From: Albidovulum sp. bin36
Lineage (GTDB): Bacteria; Pseudomonadota; Alphaproteobacteria; Rhodobacterales; Rhodobacteraceae
Reading direction: 5' to 3'
Assembly: GCA_002238565.1 (NCBI GenBank)
Contig: MPMP01000004.1
Span: 47,075-111,074 of the forward strand
DNA length: 64,000 nt
Every line of letters begins with the position of its first letter. Within the stretch, counting starts at the first letter, position 1. The position numbers were made by a program, and so were the translations under genes. This document shows positions 28,489 to 38,030 of this stretch, one piece after another. The notes beneath the pieces are model-generated. The model did not search any database and was not told where the DNA came from. It saw only the letters and a program-made list of their open reading frames with translations.

Positions 28489-29496
28489 ATGAAATTTAGC
28501 TTTAAGCATATAGCAAGAGCGGGAATCGTTATTTTTTCGTTTTTGTCCTTAACCGCATGCAGCGACAGTCCCGGCGGACCCGCAAACGGCTTGCAAGCCA
28601 GTCCAAACGACGCGCCAACTGCGTTTGACGGCTCATATACGATTTCCGACGCCGTATCGGACGGCGTGACCTTCGCGCCATTGTCGGCCGCGATTGTTCG
28701 AGGCTACGGAAAATACCGGACCTCCGCCCTGATGTCCGACGAGAATAGCAGCTACGTCAAATCGGTGTCCTTCGATCCTGAAACGAGCGGAGCCAAAACT
28801 GAGTTTGTTGTCGACGGAAACGTTTTAGCAATCGAATTTGACCGATCGCATGCGGACGGCCGAGCATTTGAGGGCAGAATTCAAGACGGCTATTTCATTC
28901 TGTGGAGCGACACCGGTAGCATAAATCTCGGCGACATCGATTTTTCTAATTCGGAATACAGATTTTTTGAACGCGGAGGATTTTTTGCCGGATTGGACGC
29001 CGACAATGCAAAGTCCTATTTAGGTAGGGTTGTCTACGGATTGCGAACCGAACCGACGGGATTGCCTTCCGGCACAGCTACCTACTCGGGTGATTTTCTT
29101 GGCCGTTGGCACCACGCAAAAGTTATAAGCAACGCGCTCGACCGAGGATATACGCTGGGCGAATTGACACTCACGGCAGACTTCTCAGAGAGCGAAATCA
29201 CGGGGCAAGTCGACAACTTGAGAAACTCGGCGACGCGGAGCGGCTCCGGCGAGCCCCTTCCGGACGGCAGCGTTATATTAATTGACGCCATTTCATTCGA
29301 CGATGGTCAATTCAATGCAAGTATGACCGGCTTTGCACCCGCCGCCGACGTCGCCTACGGCGTAGGAGGATTCCGTGGCGAGTTGCTTGGCGAGTTTTAT
29401 GGCCCGGCAGCGGAAGAAGTTGGCGGTGTTTTTGTTGGATCGCGCTCGACCGATGGCACCGTATGGGAAGGACATTTCGGCGGAAAGAAAAACTAG
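28489..29496 (+). CDS. TbpB-like beta-barrel surface lipoprotein
   Basis: The start at 28489 has AGAGGG 7 bp upstream, preferred over 28465, giving 335 aa. Signal peptide with lipobox (FSFLSLTAC). The C-terminal third carries the transferrin-binding-protein-like beta-barrel pattern: strands rich in G, S and D, ending LLGEFYGPAAEEVGGVFVGS, the hallmark of TbpB-type barrels. An earlier similar strand set is at residues about 190-260 (GTATYSGDFLGRW...). Such proteins sit on the outer-membrane surface and often bind host or environmental ligands. No partner receptor is next to it. Confidence 0.75.
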   Translation: MKFSFKHIARAGIVIFSFLSLTACSDSPGGPANGLQASPNDAPTAFDGSYTISDAVSDGVTFAPLSAAIVRGYGKYRTSALMSDENSSYVKSVSFDPETSGAKTEFVVDGNVLAIEFDRSHADGRAFEGRIQDGYFILWSDTGSINLGDIDFSNSEYRFFERGGFFAGLDADNAKSYLGRVVYGLRTEPTGLPSGTATYSGDFLGRWHHAKVISNALDRGYTLGELTLTADFSESEITGQVDNLRNSATRSGSGEPLPDGSVILIDAISFDDGQFNASMTGFAPAADVAYGVGGFRGELLGEFYGPAAEEVGGVFVGSRSTDGTVWEGHFGGKKN

Positions 29497-30425
29497 GGAC
29501 TGGTGACGAACGGGCTTGATTCGATTCTATTTGGCCGGCAATCTTGTCCCGACAATCGCAGGAATGACGTAAAAGATTGCTGCTTTCAATTCCTGCTTCA
29601 TCTCGACCATTCCACAGCCGGTCGCTGTTCGACCGCCTTGGCACTGGATTGGGACATTGGAGCGAAGCCGCGGCCTATCTGAAACCTCGCCGGGATTGCG
29701 CGGCGCAATTTATAAAGCATTGGTAAATCCTGGTCGCCATCCCGTATCTCAACAGGTCACTTTGCAACCGGTCCATTCGGTCGAACTAGCAAGGCCTGCA
29801 ATTTGTCGGGCGACGGAACGGCTCCGCATCGGCCATGGGCGGCGCCTGATTTTTCGTAGCGCCGCGGAGATCTCATGGGGAACGAGGAGTCCTGAAGGTT
29901 TTCGTTGAACCCAACCGGCGCTGGAAACCGAAGCCAGAGACGAACAGCTGAACCTACTCGGTTGCCGACCTTGGGACGGTTTCGGCGCGCATTTACCGCA
30001 AGGCCGCTTCAAGATTCATTCCTAGGATTTTGCAAAGCGTTCCGGATATGCCTTTGCATTCAGCATCGGACTCGGAATCCTTTTCGGAACAAGAATCGAC
30101 GCGGAAAATCAGTGGCTGAAGGCCCCGCGAGATACTCGATCGCAATTCACGGCTGGATTGCATGCTCGGAGTTCGCAAGATCGACCCGATCACCAATAAC
30201 CGGATGCTCGAACGAAAATGAGGTTTTACCTGTCGTTTGCCGAGCGCCCGTAAACAGTAGACAGCAAGACCGTCCAACCGCTCGTCTCAGTTCTCGGGAA
30301 ATCAGAAACGCCTTCGACTAGGATTCTCAATCGTTGAAGCAACCCTGCAGATATTTCCGAGACCGTTTCCATCGCTATGATCCGTTGAGAAATTATCGCT
30401 GCGGCACCTGCAGCACGCCGGGTTA
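29497..30425. other. Gene-poor stretch
   Basis: About 930 bp between the lipoprotein gene and the ISAzo13 relic. No supported gene on either strand. Confidence 0.4.
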
Positions 30426-30998
30426 CTAGTGCATGGCTTCACAGGCGACGGGAATCATCCCGGCTGTTTCCGATCGCATTAACGTCCTCCCGCCGCCCCG
30501 GCGCCTGCCATGTTTGAAGGTCCCGACATCTTCAATCTTCCTGTTGTCGACCGACACCATCGGCTGGCCGTTGGCCATGAGCGATGCCGTCTTCCGGCTG
30601 ATGAGATCGACTGCGCATCGCGGTTCGGACGCGAGCCGCATCTTCGCCAACAGTGCGAGTGACACCTTGAAGCCCTGCGCCGACAGCTTGCGGCCGCCGT
30701 ATTAACGGCGAACCCGGTCGACGCTTGTCGATTCCGACCCGCACGTCGGCTCCCGCAGCCAGCGACCGATGTTCGAGCGGTCAATCCACATCGCCTCCGA
30801 GACCGTCTCGATTCCGGCGCGGCGGAGGCGACTGGCTTCCATCACCGCCTGCATCCGCCGGGTCTTATTGTCAAGATACGGAGAAATGCGCTGAAACTTG
30901 ACTTTGGCAAGGTCCATAGATGTGCGCATGTCATCCATGAGGCGATTCTTGCGCATCGGGTCGGCAACAGGAATACCTGCCTTCGAACACACGCCCAC
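30426..30998 (-). pseudogene. ISAzo13-family transposase remnant
   Basis: Track ORFs 30702..30998 and 30426..30665 are in the same frame and read as one broken transposase. The N-terminal part matches ISAzo13 proteins (FQRISPYLDNKTRRMQAVMEA, then VSEAMWIDRSNIGRWLRE and RVRR). A TAA interrupts the (P)GGRK motif at 30702-30704. Reading resumes with GGRKLSAQGFKVSLALLAKM and the catalytic-region strand MANGQPMVSVDNRKIEDVGTFK. The core is shortened and the C-terminal catalytic half is absent. Non-functional. Confidence 0.7.
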
Positions 30999-31353
30999 AC
31001 TAGCCGAATTTTATTCAAAAATTTCTTGATGATCCCTGACGCCCAATTGGCAAGCCTTGGATCCACTACCGAATATCCGGCGCGCTCCGAACGTGCAATG
31101 CTCGACGGGCGCATGTAGCAGATCCTACGGCTCAAAAGCTGTTCGGGCGCAATTCGGAATGCACGAGAATACATGCGCGCCCGGAGGGATTTCCAATTTT
31201 GGATCACCGATAGCGTGCCTTCACAGCATGGACTGTCAAGGCCATGGATGCATCTTCAATGATAGCGAACACAGTTGCCTTATTCCGATCAATATTCCGA
31301 TACTCGGAGAATGGGCGCCGTCCGGCTATTTCGCCTCTGCTCGCTTTGGCTGC
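30999..31353. other. Intergenic stretch
   Basis: About 355 bp between the ISAzo13 relic and the DUF4143 ATPase stop. No gene recognised. Confidence 0.35.
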
Positions 31354-32691
31354 TTACGGCGCTCTCCACAACCGAGAGATTGGCACGGCATGCAATCGAT
31401 TGCCAAAGGGAATGCTGATTTCGCCGTCATAGAGCACTACGCCGCGAACGAAGCGGTCGCCCAATGCTTGTTCGAGTTTGCGCAGTCCGCGAAAGTCTTT
31501 TGAACTTACAGTCGACGCAGCCTTGATTTCGACGCCGGCGACGGCACCTGACGTCTGCTGGAGTACGATATCCGTTTCAATGCCGTCCTTGTCCCGAAAA
31601 TGGAAGAATTCCGTCGGAATCTCTTGCCAACTCGCTTGCCTGCGCAATTCCTGAAATACAAACGTCTCCAGAAGATTTCCCAAAAGAGTTCTATCTGCCG
31701 AAAGCGCCTTTGCACCGGCATCGAGCAGGGCAGCGGCGAGTCCCGTGTCCTTGAGATGCAATTTTGAACGCTTGACCAACCTTTTCAGGCGATTGCTGTG
31801 CCAAGCCGGGAGTCTTTCGAGAAGAAAAAGCCTCTCAAGAATTGTCACGTAGTCTCCGATCGAAGGCCGGCTGATCTCGAAGTGCGAGGCCAGGTTGCTG
31901 AGGTTGAAAAGCTGGGCCGTATGCGCCGCTGCGGCACGCAAGAGTCTTGGCATGAGGTCGAGTGAGCGGATTTGGGTCAAGTCTCGCACGTCGCGTTGGA
32001 CAATGGATTCCGCGTAGTCGCGATACCAGTTTGCCAGACGCCTCGCGGTCGGTCGCGCCAGCGCTGCAGGATAGCCGCCGGCGACGATCCTTTCGATTAG
32101 CTCTTCCCCGAGGCGGTCGCATCGGAACACCGGGAAGCCTTCACCGAACAATTCGCTCAGGAAGTTCGCATCCGGGCGGGAGGAATCCGACTGACCGGTT
32201 AACTCGTATTGCGTCAATGGATGCAGCTGCACGATTTGCAAGCGTCCCGCCAGAGAATCCGATAGTCGAGGAATGAGCAGAACGTTGGTAGATCCCATTA
32301 GCACGAAGCGTCCCGGCACCCGATGGCGATCTACGGATAATTTGATAGCTTCAAACAGTTCGGGAACCCGTTGAACTTCGTCCAGAATGACGCGCTCGGG
32401 CAACGCGGCGACAAATCCCGCGGGATCGGCTCGAGCGCCGTCTCTTATAATCTGTTCGTCAAAGCTGAAGTAGCTGTAATCCCGGGATTGCCGGGGATTT
32501 CCCCGTATCAGTGGCTCGCCCGACCTGGTCCGGTCGCCGGGCCTATAGAAGTAGCTAGGCGCACAGGTTAACTGGGCGAGCGTTGTCTTGCCGCACTGAC
32601 GCGGACCGTGAATCAGTACGGCCGGCGAATCTTCAAGCGCTTCGACAAGTCTGCTTTCGACGGATCGGGGATAGAAGAACTGATTCGACAT
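31354..32691 (-). CDS. AAA ATPase / DUF4143 protein
   Basis: This 445-aa protein has full family length. The N-terminal P-loop domain shows Walker A (VLIHGPRQCGKTTLAQL), Walker B and sensor (PERVILDEVQRVPELFEAIK, then RFVLMGSTN). After a winged-helix-like segment (FNLSNLASHFEISRPSIGDY), the C-terminal DUF4143 part contains ETDIVL and GVEIKA, a PD-(D/E)xK-like nuclease pattern. Such proteins are common in accessory DNA of bacteria and archaea, and their function is not established. The start codon abuts four 23-bp direct repeats. It is isolated among mobile-element relics. Confidence 0.88.
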   Translation of the reverse strand: MSNQFFYPRSVESRLVEALEDSPAVLIHGPRQCGKTTLAQLTCAPSYFYRPGDRTRSGEPLIRGNPRQSRDYSYFSFDEQIIRDGARADPAGFVAALPERVILDEVQRVPELFEAIKLSVDRHRVPGRFVLMGSTNVLLIPRLSDSLAGRLQIVQLHPLTQYELTGQSDSSRPDANFLSELFGEGFPVFRCDRLGEELIERIVAGGYPAALARPTARRLANWYRDYAESIVQRDVRDLTQIRSLDLMPRLLRAAAAHTAQLFNLSNLASHFEISRPSIGDYVTILERLFLLERLPAWHSNRLKRLVKRSKLHLKDTGLAAALLDAGAKALSADRTLLGNLLETFVFQELRRQASWQEIPTEFFHFRDKDGIETDIVLQQTSGAVAGVEIKAASTVSSKDFRGLRKLEQALGDRFVRGVVLYDGEISIPFGNRLHAVPISRLWRAP

Positions 32692-32783
32692 CGGCTGAAT
32701 GTAAATTCATTTTCCGGCTGATTGCAAGTTAGTGTTCCGGCCAATTGCAAGCTTGCCTATCGGCTGATTGCAAGTTTGCATTC
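32692..32783. repeat. Four tandem 23-bp direct repeats (iteron-like)
   Basis: Four units of exactly 23 bp lie end to end at 32692, 32715, 32738 and 32761. The best-conserved part is CGGCTGATTGCAAGTT; the fourth and second copies are the most alike. The unit closest to the gene is the most diverged (CGGCTGAATGTAAATT). The first base of the array directly follows the start codon of the minus-strand DUF4143 ATPase. The array therefore occupies its 5' leader or promoter, where an autoregulatory protein could bind. Confidence 0.85.
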
Positions 32784-33465
<682 letters not shown>

Positions 33466-33987
33466 TTAGACTTCGAAATACTCGGAGCAGTGCCGTCCGG
33501 CGCCGTCGAGCACGACTACAGCGCGACCACTTCGGGCGTTTGCCCGACGATGTCGGTGAGATGGAGGTTCATCTGGCCCGTATTGGCCCGGTCGCAAATC
33601 CGAGTTTCGGGCAGACCGCCGAGAAATGGTAGCAATTGCGGCAGTGATGGCCGCGCAAGACGGCCGGTCGCGTCCCATTGCGAGCCCGGAGCCTCGGAAG
33701 TACGCCCTTCTGCCCGTCGTTCGCCTCGTCCTGAAACCTGACCTCGTCTTTTTCCAGCTCGCCGTACTTGGGCGCAGACGCTATGTTAAACGCATTGAAA
33801 TTCTGACGGAATTCCGTCTGGTCGACGGGTCCGCCTTCGGATGGACGGAGCGCGGCATCACGCGCCGGAGTTCCTTTGCCAAGCTGCGGCGGCTCTTCGA
33901 CACCCGCAGAGATGGACGCTCCGGTCCTCGAGTGGCGACTTCATTAGCGCCTCCGCCGCCGGCTTGCGGTCGCCGCCCTGACCTCAT
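33466..33987 (-). pseudogene. IS630-family transposase remnant, frameshifted
   Basis: Translating the minus strand in all frames gives consecutive IS630 pieces. First comes PRSVHPKADPSTRRNSVRI (matching the usual HPKADP linker). Next is ELEKDEVRFQDEANDGQKG (first catalytic Asp region) with RARNGTRPAVLRGHHCRNCYHFSAVCP. Then RANTGQMNLHLTDIVGQ and VVVLDGAGRHCS (second catalytic Asp). These lie in different frames with stops, so at least two frameshifts occurred, and the C-terminal Glu region is missing. It is from the same family as the relic at 9.8-10.4 kb but a separate copy. Confidence 0.75.
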
Positions 33988-34383
33988 TTGCCGAAATTAG
34001 GAACAAACTCCGAGTCTTCCGCGAGGCGATTCCAGCGCATCGGACCGACTACAGGCATCTCCGCCGTCGAACATATACCCGGCGCCGGCCGAACCCGAGT
34101 CGATTAATTCTTAACTCTCCCTGAGTCGAAGACTCGCGGCTGGCGACAATGGGAACAAGGTATTTTTGGCTAGAGCATTACCCATGCCTCAAGGAAACGA
34201 AGCAGGGATCGACTTCTTTCGTACTTCGGAACGTACCATTTCTGCATCGCCGGGAAAATGGAATTTGCGGAATATATTGGATGGTCCGCCTAACGCGCAT
34301 TCGCGCATTCAATTCTGTAGCGCCATCGCGAAATTCCTGTTAGTCGGGAACCCTTCGAATCCAAGCTAGGTCAGGAAGAGCGA
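33988..34383. other. Intergenic stretch
   Basis: About 395 bp between the IS630 relic and the GST-like gene. No gene recognised. Confidence 0.35.
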
Positions 34384-35355
34384 ATGGGACAATTGGCCAA
34401 TGGTCAGTGGATTGCGGATGATTCGCCAAAAATCTCTTCGGAAGGCCGTTTCCAAAGGCCCAACTCGGTTTTCCGGAACTGGGTTACCGAAGACGGGGCT
34501 CCAGGTCCGTCGGGCGCGGGCGGATACAAGGCCGAATCCGGGCGATACCATCTTTACGTTTCCTTGGCCTGCCCGTGGGCGCACCGCACACTGATATTCC
34601 GAGAATTAAAGCAGCTTGGCGATCATGTTTCGGTAGACATCGTTCATCCGGACATGCTTGAGGAAGGCTGGACTTTCGATGCCGACGGCGGCCCGGCGAA
34701 AGGAGATTCGCTTTACGGTTCCAAGTTCCTGCGCGAAATCTACACTCGCTCGGACGCTTGCGCCAACGGCCGCGTGACCGTCCCCGTACTTTTCGACCGC
34801 GAAACGGAATCCATTGTTTCCAACGAGTCGTCGGAAATAATCCGCATGTTCAATTCCGCCTTCAACCGGATCACGGGCAATTCGCTTGACTTTTGGCCGG
34901 CGGAAAGTCGTATCCAAATCGAAAAATTGAACCGGCGGATTTACGACTGCGTGAACAACGGCGTCTACAGGGCCGGTTTCGCGGCGAGCCAGACCGCCTA
35001 CGACGAGGCTGCAAGGCAGTTGTTCGGCGCGCTGGACTGGCTCGAACTCCGCCTATCCGACAAAAGATTTCTGGCTGGCGACCAATTGACCGAAGCGGAT
35101 TGGCGGCTGTTTCCGACGCTGGTCCGCTTCGACAAGGTCTATGTTACGCATTTTAAATGCAATCGCAGCCGCGTGACGGATTTACCCAATCTTTGGGCAT
35201 ACGCGCGCAATCTCTTTCAGATGGACGGAATATCCCGAACTGTAAATTTCGACCATATCGTACGGCACTATTATTTCAGCCATGCCAATATTAATCCGAA
35301 CAGAATCATACCTGTCGGCCCCGTAGCGGATTGGAACGAACCTCACGGAAGATAA
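34384..35355 (+). CDS. Glutathionyl-hydroquinone reductase (YqjG/ECM4-type GST)
   Basis: This 323-aa protein has the Xi-class glutathione transferase layout. The thioredoxin-like N-terminal domain carries the catalytic Cys63 in YVSLACPWAHRT; the conserved N-terminal motif is FRNWVTEDG. VPVLFDRETESIVSNESSEIIRM binds glutathione. The C-terminal helical domain has RIYDCVNNGVYRAGFA and ITEADWRLFPTLVRFD-type sequence. The enzymes reduce glutathionyl-hydroquinones. The gene is preceded by AGGAAGAGCG. No operon partner. Confidence 0.92.
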   Translation: MGQLANGQWIADDSPKISSEGRFQRPNSVFRNWVTEDGAPGPSGAGGYKAESGRYHLYVSLACPWAHRTLIFRELKQLGDHVSVDIVHPDMLEEGWTFDADGGPAKGDSLYGSKFLREIYTRSDACANGRVTVPVLFDRETESIVSNESSEIIRMFNSAFNRITGNSLDFWPAESRIQIEKLNRRIYDCVNNGVYRAGFAASQTAYDEAARQLFGALDWLELRLSDKRFLAGDQLTEADWRLFPTLVRFDKVYVTHFKCNRSRVTDLPNLWAYARNLFQMDGISRTVNFDHIVRHYYFSHANINPNRIIPVGPVADWNEPHGR

Positions 35356-35820
35356 TGCGAGGACTTCGACCCCGGTTCTTCAGGAACAGAAATCCCGTCG
35401 GCTGCTTGAACAACCGGCCGAAAATCGGTGCCCAACGATGCCATGGCGCCTTCCATCGGCGCTTCGGATCTCGTTCCGCGAATTGGTCCGACCACGACGC
35501 AACCGCAATTCGAGCGCTCTCGGACGGCGCCGTGAAACCGGAAATCCAACTCCGCCGAACCCGTTGATCCGTGCTTTCGAGTCGGGTTTTCTTGGGGGCC
35601 GATCACTTCGGCGTAGGTTTCGTTGAAGCGGGCAGCCCGCAGGTCGACGCGGCATTTGGACGGCGCGCCTCGGAATCGCCGAATCAAGTCCGAATCCGCA
35701 ATATCGAATCTTTTGGATTCCCACGACCATTGCCGCTTAAACTAGTCGCTCTATCGGCTGCTTGCTTCTCGTGCGGCGAACCTGGCGTTTAGAAACGCGC
35801 TTTCTCCGCTCATTGCACGC
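35356..35820. other. Intergenic stretch between convergent genes
   Basis: About 465 bp; only short, poorly supported frames on both strands. Confidence 0.35.
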
Positions 35821-36780
35821 CTACTCGCAGGATTTCGGTAGAATGCACAGCATTTCGTATAGCAGATTGGCTCCTATGAGAGCAGTGTTGCCACTCGTGT
35901 CGTATGGCGGCGAAACCTCGACGAGATCGCCTCCGATAATATTCAATCCCCGGCAGCCTCGAATAATTTCCAGAGCCTGAATTGTCGTAAGCCCGCCGAT
36001 TTCGACCGTGCCCGTTCCCGGCGCGAACGCCGGGTCGAGGCTGTCGATGTCGTACGAGATATAGGTAGGCGACGACCCGATTTTCCTCCGAACCCTTTCC
36101 ATTAGCGGCGTCAGCGATCTATGCCAGCATTCTTCGGCCTGAACCACTTCGAATCCTTTCGAGCGGCTCCAATTGAAATCGTCGGGGCTGTATCCGGATC
36201 CGCGCAATCCTATTTGGAAAGTCTTTTCCGGGATGATCAGGTTGTCGTCATAGGCCCGACGGAACGGGGTGCCGTGAGCGATTTTTTCGCCGAACATGGA
36301 CTCGCTGATGTCGGCGTGGGCATCGACATGAACGAGAGCTACGGGACCGTGCTTGCGGGCGACCGAACGAAGAACAGGGTACGTCAGCGTATGGTCGCCT
36401 CCGAGTATCAGCGGCACGGCGTCATGGTCGAGCACGCCGTCAAGGAAATCGGCGATGATGTCGCAAGTTGCTTTCAGGTTGAAAGTGTTTATCGCGACAT
36501 CGCCGATGTCCGCGACCTGCATTCGCTGGAACGGCTGCGCTCCCGTTCCCATGTTGAATGGCCGAATCATGCAGCTTTCAGCGCGAATTTGACGCGGACC
36601 GAATCGCGTGCCCGCCCTGTTCGAAGCGCCGATGTCCATCGGGATTCCAAGAAAGCAGGCATCGAGCCCCTCGGCGCTTTTCTGGGTCGGCAGCCGCATC
36701 ATGGTCGCCGGCCCGCCGAATCTCGGCATTTCATTGCCGCCGAGAGGTTGATTGAAATGACGTTCGACTGAATCTTTCAT
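35821..36780 (-). CDS. Agmatinase/guanidino-acid ureohydrolase
   Basis: This 319-aa ureohydrolase has all Mn-binding motifs: LILGGDHTLTYPVL (His), VHVDAHADIS (Asp-His-Asp) and YISYDIDSLDPAFAPGTG (Asp, Asp). The substrate loop resembles agmatinase/guanidinobutyrase rather than arginase. It releases urea from a guanidino compound such as agmatine, 4-guanidinobutyrate or guanidinopropionate. It is followed, about 120 bp away on the same strand upstream, by a methyltransferase. No urease genes in the window. Confidence 0.88.
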   Translation of the reverse strand: MKDSVERHFNQPLGGNEMPRFGGPATMMRLPTQKSAEGLDACFLGIPMDIGASNRAGTRFGPRQIRAESCMIRPFNMGTGAQPFQRMQVADIGDVAINTFNLKATCDIIADFLDGVLDHDAVPLILGGDHTLTYPVLRSVARKHGPVALVHVDAHADISESMFGEKIAHGTPFRRAYDDNLIIPEKTFQIGLRGSGYSPDDFNWSRSKGFEVVQAEECWHRSLTPLMERVRRKIGSSPTYISYDIDSLDPAFAPGTGTVEIGGLTTIQALEIIRGCRGLNIIGGDLVEVSPPYDTSGNTALIGANLLYEMLCILPKSCE

Positions 36781-36904
36781 ATGAGTGCTTCCTGCGCTTG
36801 ACTATTCGACTTCCGGCGCAAATTCCGCGTATGCCGCGACCGCGTGCGCCGGAATTCGACTCAACTCGAATTCGGACTATGCAAATATGCGAATGGAGCG
36901 CGCT

Positions 36905-37549
36905 TCAAACCGACATTCGAAAAACCGCGATTTTCGCCAAGTTCACGGAATCCGACGGAGCCCTTTCCGAGCTATAGATTTGAACCGTGTCGAATTCCGC
37001 CTCGGTGGCTCTCCCCTCTCGGTAAAGACTGCAAAAGAATTCCTTGAATCCGGCGGCTTCGAAATGCCTGGCGTTGATTCCGAAAACGCACAGCGCGCCG
37101 GGTCGCGCCAAGGCAAGCGAATTTTCCATGCCGGCGGGACCGAGATGCCCAATCGTGAATGTGCCGCAGCTAACCAAGCCGCCGTAGCTGGCGGTCGGCC
37201 GGCTCTCTCGGTCCAGCAGATCCAGCTCTTCTAGCTTCCCGTAAACTCTTTTCCTTGCCGCCTGACGCAGCATGCCCGGCGAGATATCGAAGCCGTCGAT
37301 CGCGTGGGGGGATCCCGAGAGCGCCTCGCCGAGCAGGCCTGTTCCGCAGCCAATATCCGCGACCGGGTCGTCGCCTGGATTCGCCGACTCAAGAAATCGG
37401 GCGGCGACGGCCTCGGGGTAGACGTAGCCTTCGGCGCGGGCGAACTCAATGTCGTAGCTCGGCGCCCAATCGTCGTAGAATCGCCTGTGCTCCGATCCAT
37501 TCTCCAGCTCGTACGCTCCCTCCCTGCTGCGCGCATTCGGCTCGCTCAT
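36905..37549 (-). CDS. Class I SAM-dependent methyltransferase
   Basis: This 214-aa protein has motif I PVADIGCGTGLLGEAL, preceded by FYDDWAPSYDIEF, the usual lead helix of small-molecule methyltransferases of the UbiE/Williams-Beuren type. Post-motif IDGFDISPGMLRQA binds the ribose hydroxyls. The C-terminal sheet is short. The acceptor substrate is unknown. Confidence 0.82.
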   Translation of the reverse strand: MSEPNARSREGAYELENGSEHRRFYDDWAPSYDIEFARAEGYVYPEAVAARFLESANPGDDPVADIGCGTGLLGEALSGSPHAIDGFDISPGMLRQAARKRVYGKLEELDLLDRESRPTASYGGLVSCGTFTIGHLGPAGMENSLALARPGALCVFGINARHFEAAGFKEFFCSLYREGRATEAEFDTVQIYSSERAPSDSVNLAKIAVFRMSV

Positions 37550-38030
37550 ATGACTTCATTCTCTTGCTTCTTCGTTCGTCCGGACTTTCCGCTTGAATCA
37601 GGTAATTGGCAAGAGCGCATGCCATTATTTCCTGCCTCGCATGCGGAAAACTATGCGCGGCGCGTCGAATTTTCGGAAAATCCGGAGTTTGCTCCTGAAT
37701 CGGAATAAATATTCAGAGCTACCATGGCGGCATTCGCCGATTTCGCGCCGGCAAGCTGCGATCGCGGCCAATTGCCGTCCAATGGCCGTTCGACAGGCAT
37801 TGGAATCAATATATTGTCCTTTTTCGGCAACAATGGAATATTTTTTGTTTTTTGTTTATGCTGTTGTTATTTTTCGCAGGATGTTCAACCCAATAGACTT
37901 GAACATGCAGCATCTTTGCGAATGAATACGCGCTGCGGGAGGACACCTGAGAAAGGCACCGAGCAAAAGCTTGTATTTTAGCGAGGTGAATTGAAATCGG
38001 CACTTTGCCGAATTGACTGGGAGAAGAAGT
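37550..38030. other. AT-rich leader region upstream of amt
   Basis: About 480 bp between divergent genes. It is notably T-rich around 37800-37880 and contains a 26-bp palindrome (37881-37906) and GGGAGAAG before the amt ATG. No gene recognised. Confidence 0.5.
37881..37906. promoter_or_regulatory. Palindrome upstream of amt (candidate operator)
   Basis: Perfect 8-bp arms ATGTTCAA and TTGAACAT, separated by 10 bp, 124 bp before the amt start codon. Arm centres are about 18 bp apart, near two helical turns, as expected for a dimeric regulator. The regulator is not identified. Confidence 0.5.

Noticed and set aside
32692-32783. CRISPR array
   Set aside because: The repeats are contiguous 23-mers without spacers and there are no cas genes.
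34330-34365. Possible tRNA-like TTCGAATCC stretch
   Set aside because: The flanking sequence does not form acceptor or anticodon stems.
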